From the NCBI GenBank assembly GCA_025362015.1, contig JANYIO010000201.1:1-50802 (forward strand): 50,802 nt of DNA. Direction: 5' to 3'. Every line of letters begins with the position of its first letter. Within the stretch, counting starts at the first letter, position 1. The DNA is from Gammaproteobacteria bacterium (lineage in GTDB: Bacteria; Pseudomonadota; Gammaproteobacteria; Pseudomonadales; Cellvibrionaceae). Of this stretch, positions 17,472-27,472 are shown one piece after another. The notes beneath the pieces are model-generated. The model worked only from the letters and a program-made list of their open reading frames with translations. It searched no databases and was not told the origin of the DNA. The position numbers were made by a program, and so were the translations under genes.

Positions 17472-18788
17472 TTAGACTACCAAATCCAGCAACAATACAC
17501 CAATCAACCCTGCGAGCCCCACAATGGTTTCCATGGCGGTCCAGGATTTAAAGGTGTCACGCAAACTTAAATTAAAATATTCTTTGTACATCCAAAAACC
17601 AGAATCGTTTACATGTGAACACATTAAGCTACCTGCGCCAATTGCCAGCACCATTAAATTCGGGTTAATGCTTGACGTTGTCAGCACCAAAGGCGCCACG
17701 ATGCTGGCGGCAGTCAAGCCCGCAACTGTTGCGGAACCCAAACAAACACGAATAATAAAGGCAATCAACCAGCCGAGCAGTAGCGGGTTAAGAGGAATAT
17801 TTTTTAGCGTCGTGGCGATCTCATTACTCACGCCACTATCTACAAAAACCTGTTTTAGTGCACCCGCACCGGCAATGACAAATAAAATCAGAGCGATATC
17901 TTTAATTGCCTGGGTGTAGCTTAGCATTAACGTTTTAATGTTAATGCCCTGTTTCAAACCCAAACTATAAGTGCCTACCGCCAAAGCAACCAGCATCACT
18001 ATTAGCGGGTTACCTGCAAAAATAATAAAATTTTTATATTGGCTGTTCTCTGCAAGCACCAACGGCAACAAGGCTGCCAAACTCAACATCAACACGGGCA
18101 ACAAGGCGATAAAAAAACTATTGCGTGCTGAAGGCAAACTTTCTTCATCAATAAACTCCGGCATAAAAGTTGCCAGAGGTGCGCAATGAATATTTTTAAG
18201 TATGCCTGCAAAAACTGGCCCTGCTAATACCATAGTCGGTAAACCAATAATTAAACCATAGAGTAACGTTAACCCAATATCTGCGTTAAATTGCGGTACT
18301 AGTGCGGTAGGTGAAGGGTGCGGCGGCAAAAAACCATGCGTGACTGAAAGTGCTGCCAATAAAGGAATACCTAAATAAACTGCTGGTAATTTTGTTTGCG
18401 CAGCCACTGCAAACACAAGGGGTACTAACAACACAAAGCCAACGTTGTAAAACAGCGGGATACCAACAATAAAACCCGTCAGCATCAGCGCCCAGGTAAT
18501 ATATTTTTTACCGCACACACGAATCAACACAGTCGTAATTTTTTGCGCCGCCCCACTATCCGCAATCAACTTACCAAACATTGCACCCAGGCAAATAATT
18601 GCAGCCAAGGAACCCAGCATTGAACCAATGCCTTGTTCAATGGATTGTGGAATTTTAACAAGTGGAATACCCAGCAGCACTCCGCCCACTAGCGCACTTA
18701 TTAAAAACGCAATGAACGGATTAAAATGCCAATAGGCAATGAGCAATATTAAGAGGGCAAGACACAAAATAACCGCAATAATTGACAT
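17472..18788 (-). CDS. GntP-family gluconate:H+ symporter
   Basis: 438 residues, the length of E. coli GntT, with about 12 to 14 hydrophobic segments. Family stretches are visible: HGFLPPHPSPTAL, ISALVGGVLLGIP, MLTGFIVGIPLFYNVGFVL and CSHVNDSGFWMYKEYFNLS. It imports gluconate or a related sugar acid with protons. No gluconokinase or GntR-type regulator is adjacent, so the substrate is uncertain. A good ribosome site (AAAGGAAAG) precedes the ATG, and an 18-bp tandem repeat lies in its leader. Confidence 0.9.
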   Translation of the reverse strand: MSIIAVILCLALLILLIAYWHFNPFIAFLISALVGGVLLGIPLVKIPQSIEQGIGSMLGSLAAIICLGAMFGKLIADSGAAQKITTVLIRVCGKKYITWALMLTGFIVGIPLFYNVGFVLLVPLVFAVAAQTKLPAVYLGIPLLAALSVTHGFLPPHPSPTALVPQFNADIGLTLLYGLIIGLPTMVLAGPVFAGILKNIHCAPLATFMPEFIDEESLPSARNSFFIALLPVLMLSLAALLPLVLAENSQYKNFIIFAGNPLIVMLVALAVGTYSLGLKQGINIKTLMLSYTQAIKDIALILFVIAGAGALKQVFVDSGVSNEIATTLKNIPLNPLLLGWLIAFIIRVCLGSATVAGLTAASIVAPLVLTTSSINPNLMVLAIGAGSLMCSHVNDSGFWMYKEYFNLSLRDTFKSWTAMETIVGLAGLIGVLLLDLVV

Positions 18789-18802
18789 GGCTTTCCTTTC
18801 TA

Positions 18803-18851
18803 GTTGCTTACATCTTTATTGTTGCTTACATCTTACATATTATTACTTACA
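18803..18851. repeat. 18-bp tandem duplication upstream of the gluconate permease
   Basis: GTTGCTTACATCTTTATT (18803-18820) is followed directly by GTTGCTTACATCTTACAT (18821-18838), and a decayed third piece (TTACTTACA) follows. The repeat is in the divergent spacer between the permease and the DUF1704 gene (18789-18964), close to the permease ribosome site. Confidence 0.75.
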
Positions 18852-18964
18852 CAAAATTTTTACTGTTCCGGCGAGCACTTTATCAGCAAGAACCTATAGA
18901 ATGATAATCTTAACGACATCGCTCACAAATTTATTATTGAAGTTTTCTCTATGATCATTCCTCT

Positions 18965-20302
18965 ATGAAGAACGAAGCCTATTTGGAGCGTTTACGCGGC
19001 TTGTCGACGCGCTTGGTAGCACTGCAAAAACCGATTCGCATTCTCGATGCCATCAAATGGCCAGCCGACATAGAAGAACGATTTCTCGCCCATGCCGGGC
19101 GCCAACTGCCTGATATCAGTGCAGATTTCTACCAACGTCAGCCGCTAGCCTTTGACCCCGATAGTATCTATCAATCTCTCAAAGATTTAAAAGCCGAGGT
19201 ACGCAAGCAACTAGGACGCGGTGATTCGCTCGGCAAAATACTCTACGCCACCGTCGACCAATACCAAATCGTCATAGAATTACTACGCCACCGTGGCACC
19301 GACCAATTCGGCCACTTTAGCAAACTACTTTATGGCTCGGCTCAAGACAAAATTCGTGGTGATCGCAAAACCTTGCGCCAAATGGGCGAGCGCTTGTGTC
19401 ATATTTTCTCGTTGCCAGCGGCCGAATACTTGCACCGCCCTTATCCGCATCACATCAGCGCAGAACAAGCAGTAAACGTATTACACCATCGTATGAATAA
19501 TTATTTTGGTGTCAACGAAGTACGTGTTGAACTCAGCGACAATATAGTTTCCGATGCCTCTGCCGGTGGTGACTGTATAAAAATCAATCGCCGTGCACAA
19601 TTTTCTGAATTAGATTTACAAGTGTTAGAAGTTCACGAAGGTTGGGTACATGTGGGCACGACCCTGAACGGGCGCTTACAGCCTTGGGCGACTTGGTTGA
19701 GCGTAGGGTCACCACGCATTACGGCGATCCAGGAAGGTATGGCAGTATTAATGGAAACGCTTACCTTCAGCTCGTTTCCCCAGCGCGCACGGCGCATTAG
19801 CGACCGCGTAGTGGCAGTAGACTTAGCCGAACAAGGTGCTGATTTTTGTGAAGTTTATCGCTACTTTTTAGAGCGTGGCGTCAGTGAACACGACAGTTAT
19901 CGCGTGACCCAACGCGTGTTTCGCGGCGGCACACTCACCGGCGGCTCAGTATTCACCAAAGATATTTCTTACGTAAAAGGTTTTGTCGAAAATGTAAATT
20001 TTATTCGCAGTGCGATACAATCTGGTGTGCCTGAAATTATTCCCATGTTATTTGTAGGCAAAGTCACGCTTGATGATCTACCTTTACTTTATGAACGTTA
20101 TTTAGAAGGTGTTATCGCAGCCCCTAAATATTTACCCCCTATGTTTCGCGATTTAAACGGACTTTATGTATGGTTTGGGTTTTCGAGCAGCATGTCAGTA
20201 ATGAATATTGGTCGCGTGCAGCAACACTTCAGTAAACTTTTTAAAAATATGCCCGCATCCACACCACTCTACCCTGGCACCAATGATGCAGAAGCAAATT
20301 AG
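18965..20302 (+). CDS. DUF1704/MATCAP-like metalloprotease (QEGLA-motif protein)
   Basis: 445 residues. The family motifs are clear: HEGWVH (residues 224-229, an HExxxH zinc site) and QEGMA (256-260), the variant of the QEGLA motif that names the bacterial family, plus GTTLNG between them. Bacterial members were first annotated as flavohemoglobin expression modulators; the fold is shared with the vertebrate tyrosine carboxypeptidase MATCAP, so a metallopeptidase role is likely. The substrate in bacteria is not known to me. It transcribes away from the gluconate permease and is followed 15 bases later by a small gene on the same strand. Confidence 0.83.
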   Translation: MKNEAYLERLRGLSTRLVALQKPIRILDAIKWPADIEERFLAHAGRQLPDISADFYQRQPLAFDPDSIYQSLKDLKAEVRKQLGRGDSLGKILYATVDQYQIVIELLRHRGTDQFGHFSKLLYGSAQDKIRGDRKTLRQMGERLCHIFSLPAAEYLHRPYPHHISAEQAVNVLHHRMNNYFGVNEVRVELSDNIVSDASAGGDCIKINRRAQFSELDLQVLEVHEGWVHVGTTLNGRLQPWATWLSVGSPRITAIQEGMAVLMETLTFSSFPQRARRISDRVVAVDLAEQGADFCEVYRYFLERGVSEHDSYRVTQRVFRGGTLTGGSVFTKDISYVKGFVENVNFIRSAIQSGVPEIIPMLFVGKVTLDDLPLLYERYLEGVIAAPKYLPPMFRDLNGLYVWFGFSSSMSVMNIGRVQQHFSKLFKNMPASTPLYPGTNDAEAN

Positions 20303-20317
20303 AAGGCACTTAGTTAG

Positions 20318-20686
20318 ATGATGTACTACAAAGTTGTAATATCAGGTGAAAATATTTTTTTTGAAAACTATGATAGCACTGAACCTATCATAGGTTTTAT
20401 TGCCTGCCGATTAGTAAAATCCCAATCTGAAGAACTTGCGATTGCCATGGCAAAACGCGACATTCTTGTCCATTGGAACCAAAGTTTTAATGCCGACCGT
20501 CGTTTAGGTATGCCTGCGTTGCAGCTCGAACACGTTGCGCTGTTTAACGGTTGGAAAAAACCTAAAACCAAACATGATTATTATTGGTTTAGTGATCTAG
20601 AACACAAACAGAAGCATTTGGATAAATTTACACAACCACCAAAAAAATGGTTTTGGCAAAGATGGTTTTTGGTGGGCAGTGTCTAG
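20318..20686 (+). CDS. Small uncharacterised protein downstream of the DUF1704 gene
   Basis: 122 residues, unrecognised. It starts at ATGATG with AGAAGG upstream and lies 15 bases after the metalloprotease gene, so the two probably share a transcript. There is no signal peptide or membrane helix. It is rich in Trp and Lys near the C-terminus (PPKKWFWQRWFLV). The N-terminal part (YYKVVISGENI) looks like a beta-hairpin. The TAG stop is part of the TAGGTTGG unit that begins the following repeat, so the natural end may have been changed by the repeat insertion. Confidence 0.7.
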   Translation: MMYYKVVISGENIFFENYDSTEPIIGFIACRLVKSQSEELAIAMAKRDILVHWNQSFNADRRLGMPALQLEHVALFNGWKKPKTKHDYYWFSDLEHKQKHLDKFTQPPKKWFWQRWFLVGSV

Positions 20687-20855
20687 GTTGGTATTGCGCG
20701 TAGGTTGGCGCTGAGCTTGCGAAGCCCAACACAAATATGCAGCAACATTCATAATAAATAATACGTAATTTTTTAATTTTCAGATCAAATATTAGGCAAG
20801 CAATACGCCCTGCTGAACACAGTAGTGTTGGGCTTCGCAAGCTCAGCCCAACCTA
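20683..20855. repeat. REPIN-like inverted doublet between a hypothetical gene and avtA
   Basis: A unit at 20700-20732 (GTAGGTTGGCGCTGAGCTTG, continuing GCGAAGCCCAACAC) recurs inverted at 20825-20855 with one small indel. Each unit is itself a hairpin: in the right copy GTTGGGCT and AGCCCAAC flank a 10-base loop. About 92 bases separate them. A partial extra TAGGTTGG copy starts at 20684. Palindromic units placed head to head fit REP doublets (REPINs). The right copy ends 5 bases before the avtA stop codon. There is no coding capacity. Confidence 0.8.
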
Positions 20856-20860
20856 CTTTA

Positions 20861-22117
20861 TCAGATTTTTCCAAACACCCGCCTAACCTCCTCCGCAATA
20901 ATGACAGCCCCTTTTTCAACAATCTCTACATCTTGACAATAAGTCACCCTTATACATTCGCGACTATGCTGCCAATTATCCGCGAGCCCGGGGAAAAAAT
21001 GATGCCCGGAAATTACTAAAACACCACGGGCTTTCAAGCATTGATAAAGTTCTTCACTACTAATCGGTAAATCTTTAAACCACAACCACAAAAAAATAGC
21101 GCCTTCAGGTTTGTGAATGTAATACGGCAAATCGCCCAGATGGTGTTTAAAAATTGCCACTGCTTTTTCCATGCGATCACGATAAAAAGGTGCAACAATT
21201 TCGCGGCTGAGTGCTAATATTTTTCCATCCTGCAGTAAATTATGTGCGAGGGCTGGGCCAAAATTTCCGCAAGCTAAATTTAAAATAGTGTTAGCTTTGG
21301 CGAAGGCATTGATGACTTGTGGGTTTGCAATCACAATGCCAGTACGCGCACCAGGTAACCCCAGCTTAGATAAACTTAATACCAAAATAGTGTTGCTATT
21401 CCAATGCGGTTTTATATCCGCAAATAAAATATTAGGAAAAGGTGTACCGTAGGCGCCATCGACAATCAGAGGCACTCCGTTTTCTAGTGCTAATGTATCA
21501 AGATGTTGTAGCTCTTCATCACTAATAACATTACCTGTAGGATTGGTGGGGCGCGAGACACAAACTGCGCCGGTGCGTTCAGTAATTTTTAGTTGACTGA
21601 AATCAACATGATATTTAAAAAAACCATCGCCAAGAATTTCAATTGTCGGGCGCGTCGCGGTGAAAAAATCATCGCTGATACCCAAATCGCTGTAGCCCAA
21701 ATATTCCGGGGCAAGCGGAAATTGAATTTGTTTTTTAATGCCATTTTCAAACTCACCGGCAAACATATTAAATAAAATAAAAAATGCTGATTGGCTACCG
21801 TTAGCCAGCGCAATATTGTCACGCGTAAGTGGCCAGTTATATTCCTTGCTGAGCATAGATGCGAACGCATCCAATACATCCGCATCACCTTGCGGTGGTT
21901 GATAAACACCTAAAAGTTGATGCGCTTGCTGTGGATCAGAGAGAGTTTGTTCAAGTGCTTCGGCAAATGCAGCTTCCATTTCAGGAATCCGTGCGGGGTT
22001 GCCGCCGCCCATAAAAATCATATCGGGATTGGTGCGCAGGGCATCGCCTAAATCATCCATTAAGGTGACTATGCCAGCATTGCCGCTAAGTTTTTGACCT
22101 AATCGGGAGAATTGCAT
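20861..22117 (-). CDS. avtA: Valine-pyruvate aminotransferase AvtA
   Basis: 418 residues from the ATG at 22117 (a GTG two codons earlier is also possible). Fold-type I PLP enzyme: MGGGNPARIP near the N-terminus, LANGSQSAFF, VSRPTNPTGNVISDEE, the Asp in VDGAYGTPFP, and the PLP lysine in VLSLSKLGLPGARTG. AvtA makes valine from 2-oxoisovalerate using alanine or alpha-aminobutyrate. It is a single gene and converges on the small gene across the REPIN-like element. Confidence 0.93.
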   Translation of the reverse strand: MQFSRLGQKLSGNAGIVTLMDDLGDALRTNPDMIFMGGGNPARIPEMEAAFAEALEQTLSDPQQAHQLLGVYQPPQGDADVLDAFASMLSKEYNWPLTRDNIALANGSQSAFFILFNMFAGEFENGIKKQIQFPLAPEYLGYSDLGISDDFFTATRPTIEILGDGFFKYHVDFSQLKITERTGAVCVSRPTNPTGNVISDEELQHLDTLALENGVPLIVDGAYGTPFPNILFADIKPHWNSNTILVLSLSKLGLPGARTGIVIANPQVINAFAKANTILNLACGNFGPALAHNLLQDGKILALSREIVAPFYRDRMEKAVAIFKHHLGDLPYYIHKPEGAIFLWLWFKDLPISSEELYQCLKARGVLVISGHHFFPGLADNWQHSRECIRVTYCQDVEIVEKGAVIIAEEVRRVFGKI

Positions 22118-22218
22118 AAACACTTACCAACTTTTTAAAATCAGGCTGGCAATTTAACGCGGAAATGCATGGATGGGAACTGAAGAAATCAGTGCCATAA
22201 AAATTTCGTACTTACTCT

Positions 22219-22255
22219 GCCGCCGTGAGCCTACATAGACAGATTCGTGGCGAAT
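22219..22255. repeat. Possible degenerate copy of the ruvA-ruvC repeat core
   Basis: GCCGCCGTGAGCCTACATAG and the bases after it align with the core of the element at 11101-11201 (GCCGACGTCGAGCTTACAGG), sharing GCCG, CGT, GAGC, TACA, GA, ATT and GCGA in order. The flanks do not form long inverted arms. A small hairpin (GATTCG, TGG, CGAATC) ends the stretch. It lies in the 165-bp spacer between avtA and the response regulator. Confidence 0.35.
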
Positions 22256-22282
22256 CGAAAAGTGGAATTCATATCGCCAGAA

Positions 22283-22648
22283 CTAAATCAACCCAAACTT
22301 ACGCAACACTTCTTGCAGTTTTTCGGGGTTAACGGGTTTTTGAATAAACTCTATAGCGCCGAGTTTCGTGACGCGGGCATGGGCATCGGGTTGAATATCG
22401 CCAGAGATAACAATAATCATGCTATCGAGCCCTTCCGTTTTTACGGCTTCGAGTACTTGATAGCCATCCATTTCAGGCATGGTGAGATCCAGAAATACCA
22501 TCTCACCTTTACCTTCACGAATGGCTTTAATACCTTCTAATCCATTGGTGGCAAAAGTAATATCAACATCCCAACCTTCCGGCAATGCGCGCGCAACTTG
22601 TTTACGCGCCATGTTCGAGTCATCACAAATAAGCAGAGGTATGGGCAT
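22283..22648 (-). CDS. Single-domain response regulator (CheY-like)
   Basis: 121 residues, a receiver domain only. Acidic pair D9-D10, phosphoacceptor D54 (VFLDLTMPEMDG), Ser82 (ISGD) and Lys104-Pro105 (QKPVNPE) are all present, so it should be phosphorylatable. There is no output domain and no kinase next door, so it acts by protein contact or as a phosphate shuttle or sink. It is unpaired in this window. Confidence 0.9.
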   Translation of the reverse strand: MPIPLLICDDSNMARKQVARALPEGWDVDITFATNGLEGIKAIREGKGEMVFLDLTMPEMDGYQVLEAVKTEGLDSMIIVISGDIQPDAHARVTKLGAIEFIQKPVNPEKLQEVLRKFGLI

Positions 22649-22706
22649 AGTGAATTTTGGAGCCTGTAATTAAAAGAATAACCTGAGTATAGACAGGCAT
22701 TTCCTA

Positions 22707-23984
22707 TTAGATAGAAATATTTTTAGTGTCTCCAGCATCGCAGTCTCTAGCTTCAAAAAAGGCTTCTATTGTCATATTCAAAGACTCATTTTCAACCGCA
22801 TCCAATTGCCCCAGATATTGCTGTGCATGCACAAGCCAGGGTAGATTTTTAAGGTGCGATACGTCAGCAGGTAACCGCTGCGAGGTACCCAAAAAATGCT
22901 TAATATCCCAAAGACTGAGGCGCGCCAAATCACGGCTCAAGACAAACTCATTTTGCTGGTTAGAGCTAATCACACTGTTGTTGAGTAAAATCTCACGCAA
23001 ATGCAGCCATTGTTCCATTGACAAGCCGAGGTGCAATAATTGCGTATTAGTCACGGCTCGCCCCTTAAAAGAAGCTAGATGAAATTGCCACAACACCAAT
23101 AAACAACCAAAAAAATCGGGATAACCACGATTTTTCAATCCCACTTGATAAAGGCTAATACTGCGCACAAATACGGCACCACCCAGCACTAACATCCAGC
23201 TAAGATTGATCCACAATAAAAATAAGGGCACTACTGCAAAGGCACCATAAATAAATTTAAGCGATGAATGAGTTACTACCCAACCAAAGCTTAATTTACA
23301 TAATTGAAACGCCAACATAGTCAGTAACCCACCGAGGGCCGCATGGCTAATGCGAACCTTACAGTTGGGCACGGCAACAAATAAAAGCGTAAAAGCAGCG
23401 CTAGTAAACAACAATGGTAACCACTTGAATAATTGCGCGACTATATCGAAACTATCGTAGTTACCCACAAACATTTGCAAAGAAAGTAAATAGGTATTCA
23501 TTACCAACGCCAACCCCAGTAATAAAGGCCCTAGACTCAGAATAGCCCAATAAAGTAAAAAATTAGATACACCACGGCGCCCACGCGGCACATTCCAAAT
23601 GGCGTTGAAATGTTGCTCAATATTTTTGAGCATAAAATAAGCGGATGCCATTAAGAACACCACGCCAAATACGGTTAACTTGCGCGCTTGTTGAGAAAAG
23701 TCCTGAATATATTTAATCACTACCTGTTCATTACTAGGCAAAATGTTAGCAAATATCATGGTCTGAAACTGACTACCCACGACCTGAAAAGCTGGAATTA
23801 TAGAAAACATTGAGTAAGTTACTGTCATTAGCGGCACTATGGCAAAGAGCGTCATATACGTCAGCGATGCCGCACTTTGCTGGCAGGACTTTTTGATATA
23901 TAAGTCAACCGCGAGGGTCATAAAACTTTTCGCGATGTAAAAATATTGATAGGTTTTTGTTAACAACGATTTCACCGAAAACAC
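22707..23984 (-). CDS. YihY/BrkB-family inner-membrane protein
   Basis: 425 residues. Six hydrophobic segments in the first 290 residues and the family motifs QQSAASLTYMTLFAIVPL, LPSNEQVV and FNAIWNVPRGRRGV identify the YihY/BrkB family (once misnamed RNase BN). The C-terminal 120 residues are a soluble winged-helix-like extension (LSRDLARLSLWDIKHFLG). The function is unknown; it is a putative transporter. The first GTG (23984) is very close to the GAGGG sequence, so the GTG at 23975 may be the real start. It is divergent from arsC. Confidence 0.88.
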   Translation of the reverse strand: MFSVKSLLTKTYQYFYIAKSFMTLAVDLYIKKSCQQSAASLTYMTLFAIVPLMTVTYSMFSIIPAFQVVGSQFQTMIFANILPSNEQVVIKYIQDFSQQARKLTVFGVVFLMASAYFMLKNIEQHFNAIWNVPRGRRGVSNFLLYWAILSLGPLLLGLALVMNTYLLSLQMFVGNYDSFDIVAQLFKWLPLLFTSAAFTLLFVAVPNCKVRISHAALGGLLTMLAFQLCKLSFGWVVTHSSLKFIYGAFAVVPLFLLWINLSWMLVLGGAVFVRSISLYQVGLKNRGYPDFFGCLLVLWQFHLASFKGRAVTNTQLLHLGLSMEQWLHLREILLNNSVISSNQQNEFVLSRDLARLSLWDIKHFLGTSQRLPADVSHLKNLPWLVHAQQYLGQLDAVENESLNMTIEAFFEARDCDAGDTKNISI

Positions 23985-24054
23985 GCCCTCTTTTAAGACA
24001 ATTAACCGCTATAATGCAGCAGCCTATGGTTCACCCACATTATGGGAATTAAGA

Positions 24055-24399
24055 ATGGTCACACTTTACCACAACCCACGCTGTGCAAAATCACGTGAAG
24101 CACTTACATTACTGCAAGCCCACACCCAAAAAATAAATGTGGTGCTCTATCTGGAAAACCCTCCTACCGCCAAAGCATTAAAAGAATTGCTGGCCATATT
24201 AAATATCAACGCGCGACAATTGTTGCGCAAAAGTGAAGATACTTATAAAGAACTTAATCTCGCTGATGAAAAACTCAGCGAAGCAGCACTGATTAAAGCA
24301 ATGGTGTCGAACCCAAAACTGATTGAACGACCAATTGCGATTAATGGTAATAAAGCCATAATTGGTCGTCCCCCTGAAAATGTACTGAGTATTCTGTAA
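24055..24399 (+). CDS. arsC: ArsC-family arsenate reductase (YfgD-type)
   Basis: 114 residues, thioredoxin-like fold with the catalytic Cys10 in NPRCAKSR, and IERPIAINGNKAIIGRPPE carrying the conserved Arg. It is glutaredoxin-linked (single-Cys motif) rather than thioredoxin-linked. No ars operon genes are nearby; it heads arsC-wrbA-DUF2069, a grouping typical of gammaproteobacteria where the arsenate role is uncertain. wrbA starts 12 bases downstream. Confidence 0.9.
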   Translation: MVTLYHNPRCAKSREALTLLQAHTQKINVVLYLENPPTAKALKELLAILNINARQLLRKSEDTYKELNLADEKLSEAALIKAMVSNPKLIERPIAINGNKAIIGRPPENVLSIL

Positions 24400-25522
<1,123 letters not shown>

Positions 25523-25533
25523 AGGAACCTCCT

Positions 25534-27405
25534 GTGAATTATCCTTATCAAAAACCACGCAGCTTTTTTCGCCGCTTTTTTAGCGGCCTATTTAACGGCA
25601 TAGGTGCATTTATTACATGGCTACGCAATACCATAATGAATGTGATTTTTTTAATAATATTCCTTGGTATCATTTTTGCCATTGGCAGTAAAACGCAAAA
25701 GCCATTACCTGAAAAATTTGCCTTGCGTATAGCTCCCTCGGGCATGTTAGTAGATCAACGCAATTATATGGACACCGCGAGCATGCTGCTGAGCGATGAA
25801 AAGAAAGATGCCGAAACGTTGGTACGTGATGTTGTTGATGCAATTAATCGTGCTGCTGACGATAAGCGTGTCGACAGCATTGTATTAGAGCTCGGCGAAT
25901 TGGATGGTGGTGGCATCACCAAAATGGAAGAAATCGGTCAAGCCTTAATTGCATTCAAAGCTAAACAAAAAACCATTCTCGCGATAAGTGATAACTACAG
26001 TCAAGATCAATACTATCTTGCCAGCTTTGCCGACGAAATTTATTTACACAGCATGGGTGAAGTGCAGTTAACTGGCTTTGGTCGCTATATTACCTATTAT
26101 AAAAGCGCACTGGAAAAACTCGGCGTGAATGTGCATGTATTCCGCTCCGGAAAATATAAAGATTATGTAGAGCCTTACTTACGCGACAACATGAGTGACG
26201 AATCTCGCGAGCACAACAGCCAGTGGCTTAATCAATTGTGGGCACAATACACCAGCCGCGTTGAAGAACAGCGCAAACTACCCGCTGGCAGCTTGAATGA
26301 ATTAATTAATCATTTAGATACTAAACTTGCTGCTGTAAATGGTGATAGCTCGCAACTCGCATTAAACGAACATTTAGTGGATAAATTAGTGGATCGAAAA
26401 ACTATCGATAACTTATTGATTGAAAAATTTGGCAAAAGCAGCGATGACGATTTTTATAACTGTGTCGGAGTTCACGCTTACAATGCTGAAACAAAATCGC
26501 TCGGCTCATCCAAAGCTGACAAGATCGGCTTGCTAGTAGCCTCTGGTACTATTGTTGATGGCCACCAACCTGAAGGTACCATCGGCAGCGAAAGCTACGT
26601 AGAATTATTGCGCGGGATCAAAGACGATGACGATATTAAAGCCTTGGTCATTCGTATCGACAGTGGCGGCGGTAGCGCCTTCGCCTCAGAAATTATTCGC
26701 AGCGAAATTGCTGCCGTGCGCGCACAAGGTATTCCTATATTTATTTCAATGGGCACGGTCGCTGCATCCGGTGGTTATTGGATGGCAACCGCTGGCGATG
26801 AAATTTGGGCTATGCCCACCACCATCACCGGCTCCATCGGCGTCTTCGGTGCATTCCCCACATTAGAAAATAGTTTACAAAAAATTGGTTTAAATACTGA
26901 TGGTATCAGCACTACCGAATTAGGCGGCGCCCCCAGCTTAGACCGTCCACTCGCGCCAAAAATGGCGAACGTGATTCAGTCAGGTGTAGATCACACCTAT
27001 CAACATTTTTTAAAATTAGTTGCAGATGCACGTAAAAAAGAAGTTCCTGAAATTAACGAGATCGCCCAGGGCCACGTATGGACTGGCCAAAAAGCGCTGG
27101 AAATTGGCTTGGTAGATCATTTGGGAAATTTAAACGACGTGATTGCCGCCGCTGCTGCACATGTAAAAATTAAAGATTACTCCGTGAAGTTAATAACTCA
27201 AAAACTTTCACCTAAAGAAGAGTTAGTCCGTAAAATTGTGGGAGAAGATGCTCGTGGCTTTATTCCTAAAACACTCATTAAACCTTATGCAGATGTTGCA
27301 GCACTGCAACAGTTATCACCGTTATTAAAACCGTTAATGACGCTACAAAAAATGACTAACCCACAAGGAATTTATGCAAGTTGTTTAGAATGTTTGGCAC
27401 CCTAA
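25534..27405 (+). CDS. sppA: Signal peptide peptidase SppA, 67-kDa type
   Basis: 623 residues starting at a GTG with AAAGGA upstream. A membrane anchor (34-52) precedes two Clp-like domains. The catalytic Lys209 is in FRSGKYKDYVEP, the same number as in E. coli; the catalytic Ser is at about 412 in MGTVAASGGYWM, with the IRIDSGGGSAFASEI segment preceding it. It digests leftover signal peptides in the inner membrane on the periplasmic side. It lies 11 bases after the DUF2069 gene and ends in a strong terminator. Confidence 0.96.
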   Translation: MNYPYQKPRSFFRRFFSGLFNGIGAFITWLRNTIMNVIFLIIFLGIIFAIGSKTQKPLPEKFALRIAPSGMLVDQRNYMDTASMLLSDEKKDAETLVRDVVDAINRAADDKRVDSIVLELGELDGGGITKMEEIGQALIAFKAKQKTILAISDNYSQDQYYLASFADEIYLHSMGEVQLTGFGRYITYYKSALEKLGVNVHVFRSGKYKDYVEPYLRDNMSDESREHNSQWLNQLWAQYTSRVEEQRKLPAGSLNELINHLDTKLAAVNGDSSQLALNEHLVDKLVDRKTIDNLLIEKFGKSSDDDFYNCVGVHAYNAETKSLGSSKADKIGLLVASGTIVDGHQPEGTIGSESYVELLRGIKDDDDIKALVIRIDSGGGSAFASEIIRSEIAAVRAQGIPIFISMGTVAASGGYWMATAGDEIWAMPTTITGSIGVFGAFPTLENSLQKIGLNTDGISTTELGGAPSLDRPLAPKMANVIQSGVDHTYQHFLKLVADARKKEVPEINEIAQGHVWTGQKALEIGLVDHLGNLNDVIAAAAAHVKIKDYSVKLITQKLSPKEELVRKIVGEDARGFIPKTLIKPYADVAALQQLSPLLKPLMTLQKMTNPQGIYASCLECLAP

Positions 27406-27426
27406 TAATTTAGATGCTCAGTAAAT

Positions 27427-27457
27427 AAAAAAGGTCAGCAGTTTGCTGGCCTTTTTT
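27427..27457. terminator. Bidirectional terminator between sppA and moaE
   Basis: GGTCAGCA (27433-27440), a 3-base loop and TGCTGGCC (27444-27451) are flanked by six A on the left and six T on the right. It can end sppA (plus) and the moa operon (minus). Confidence 0.93.
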
Positions 27458-27472
27458 ATTGGTAGCAAAAAA

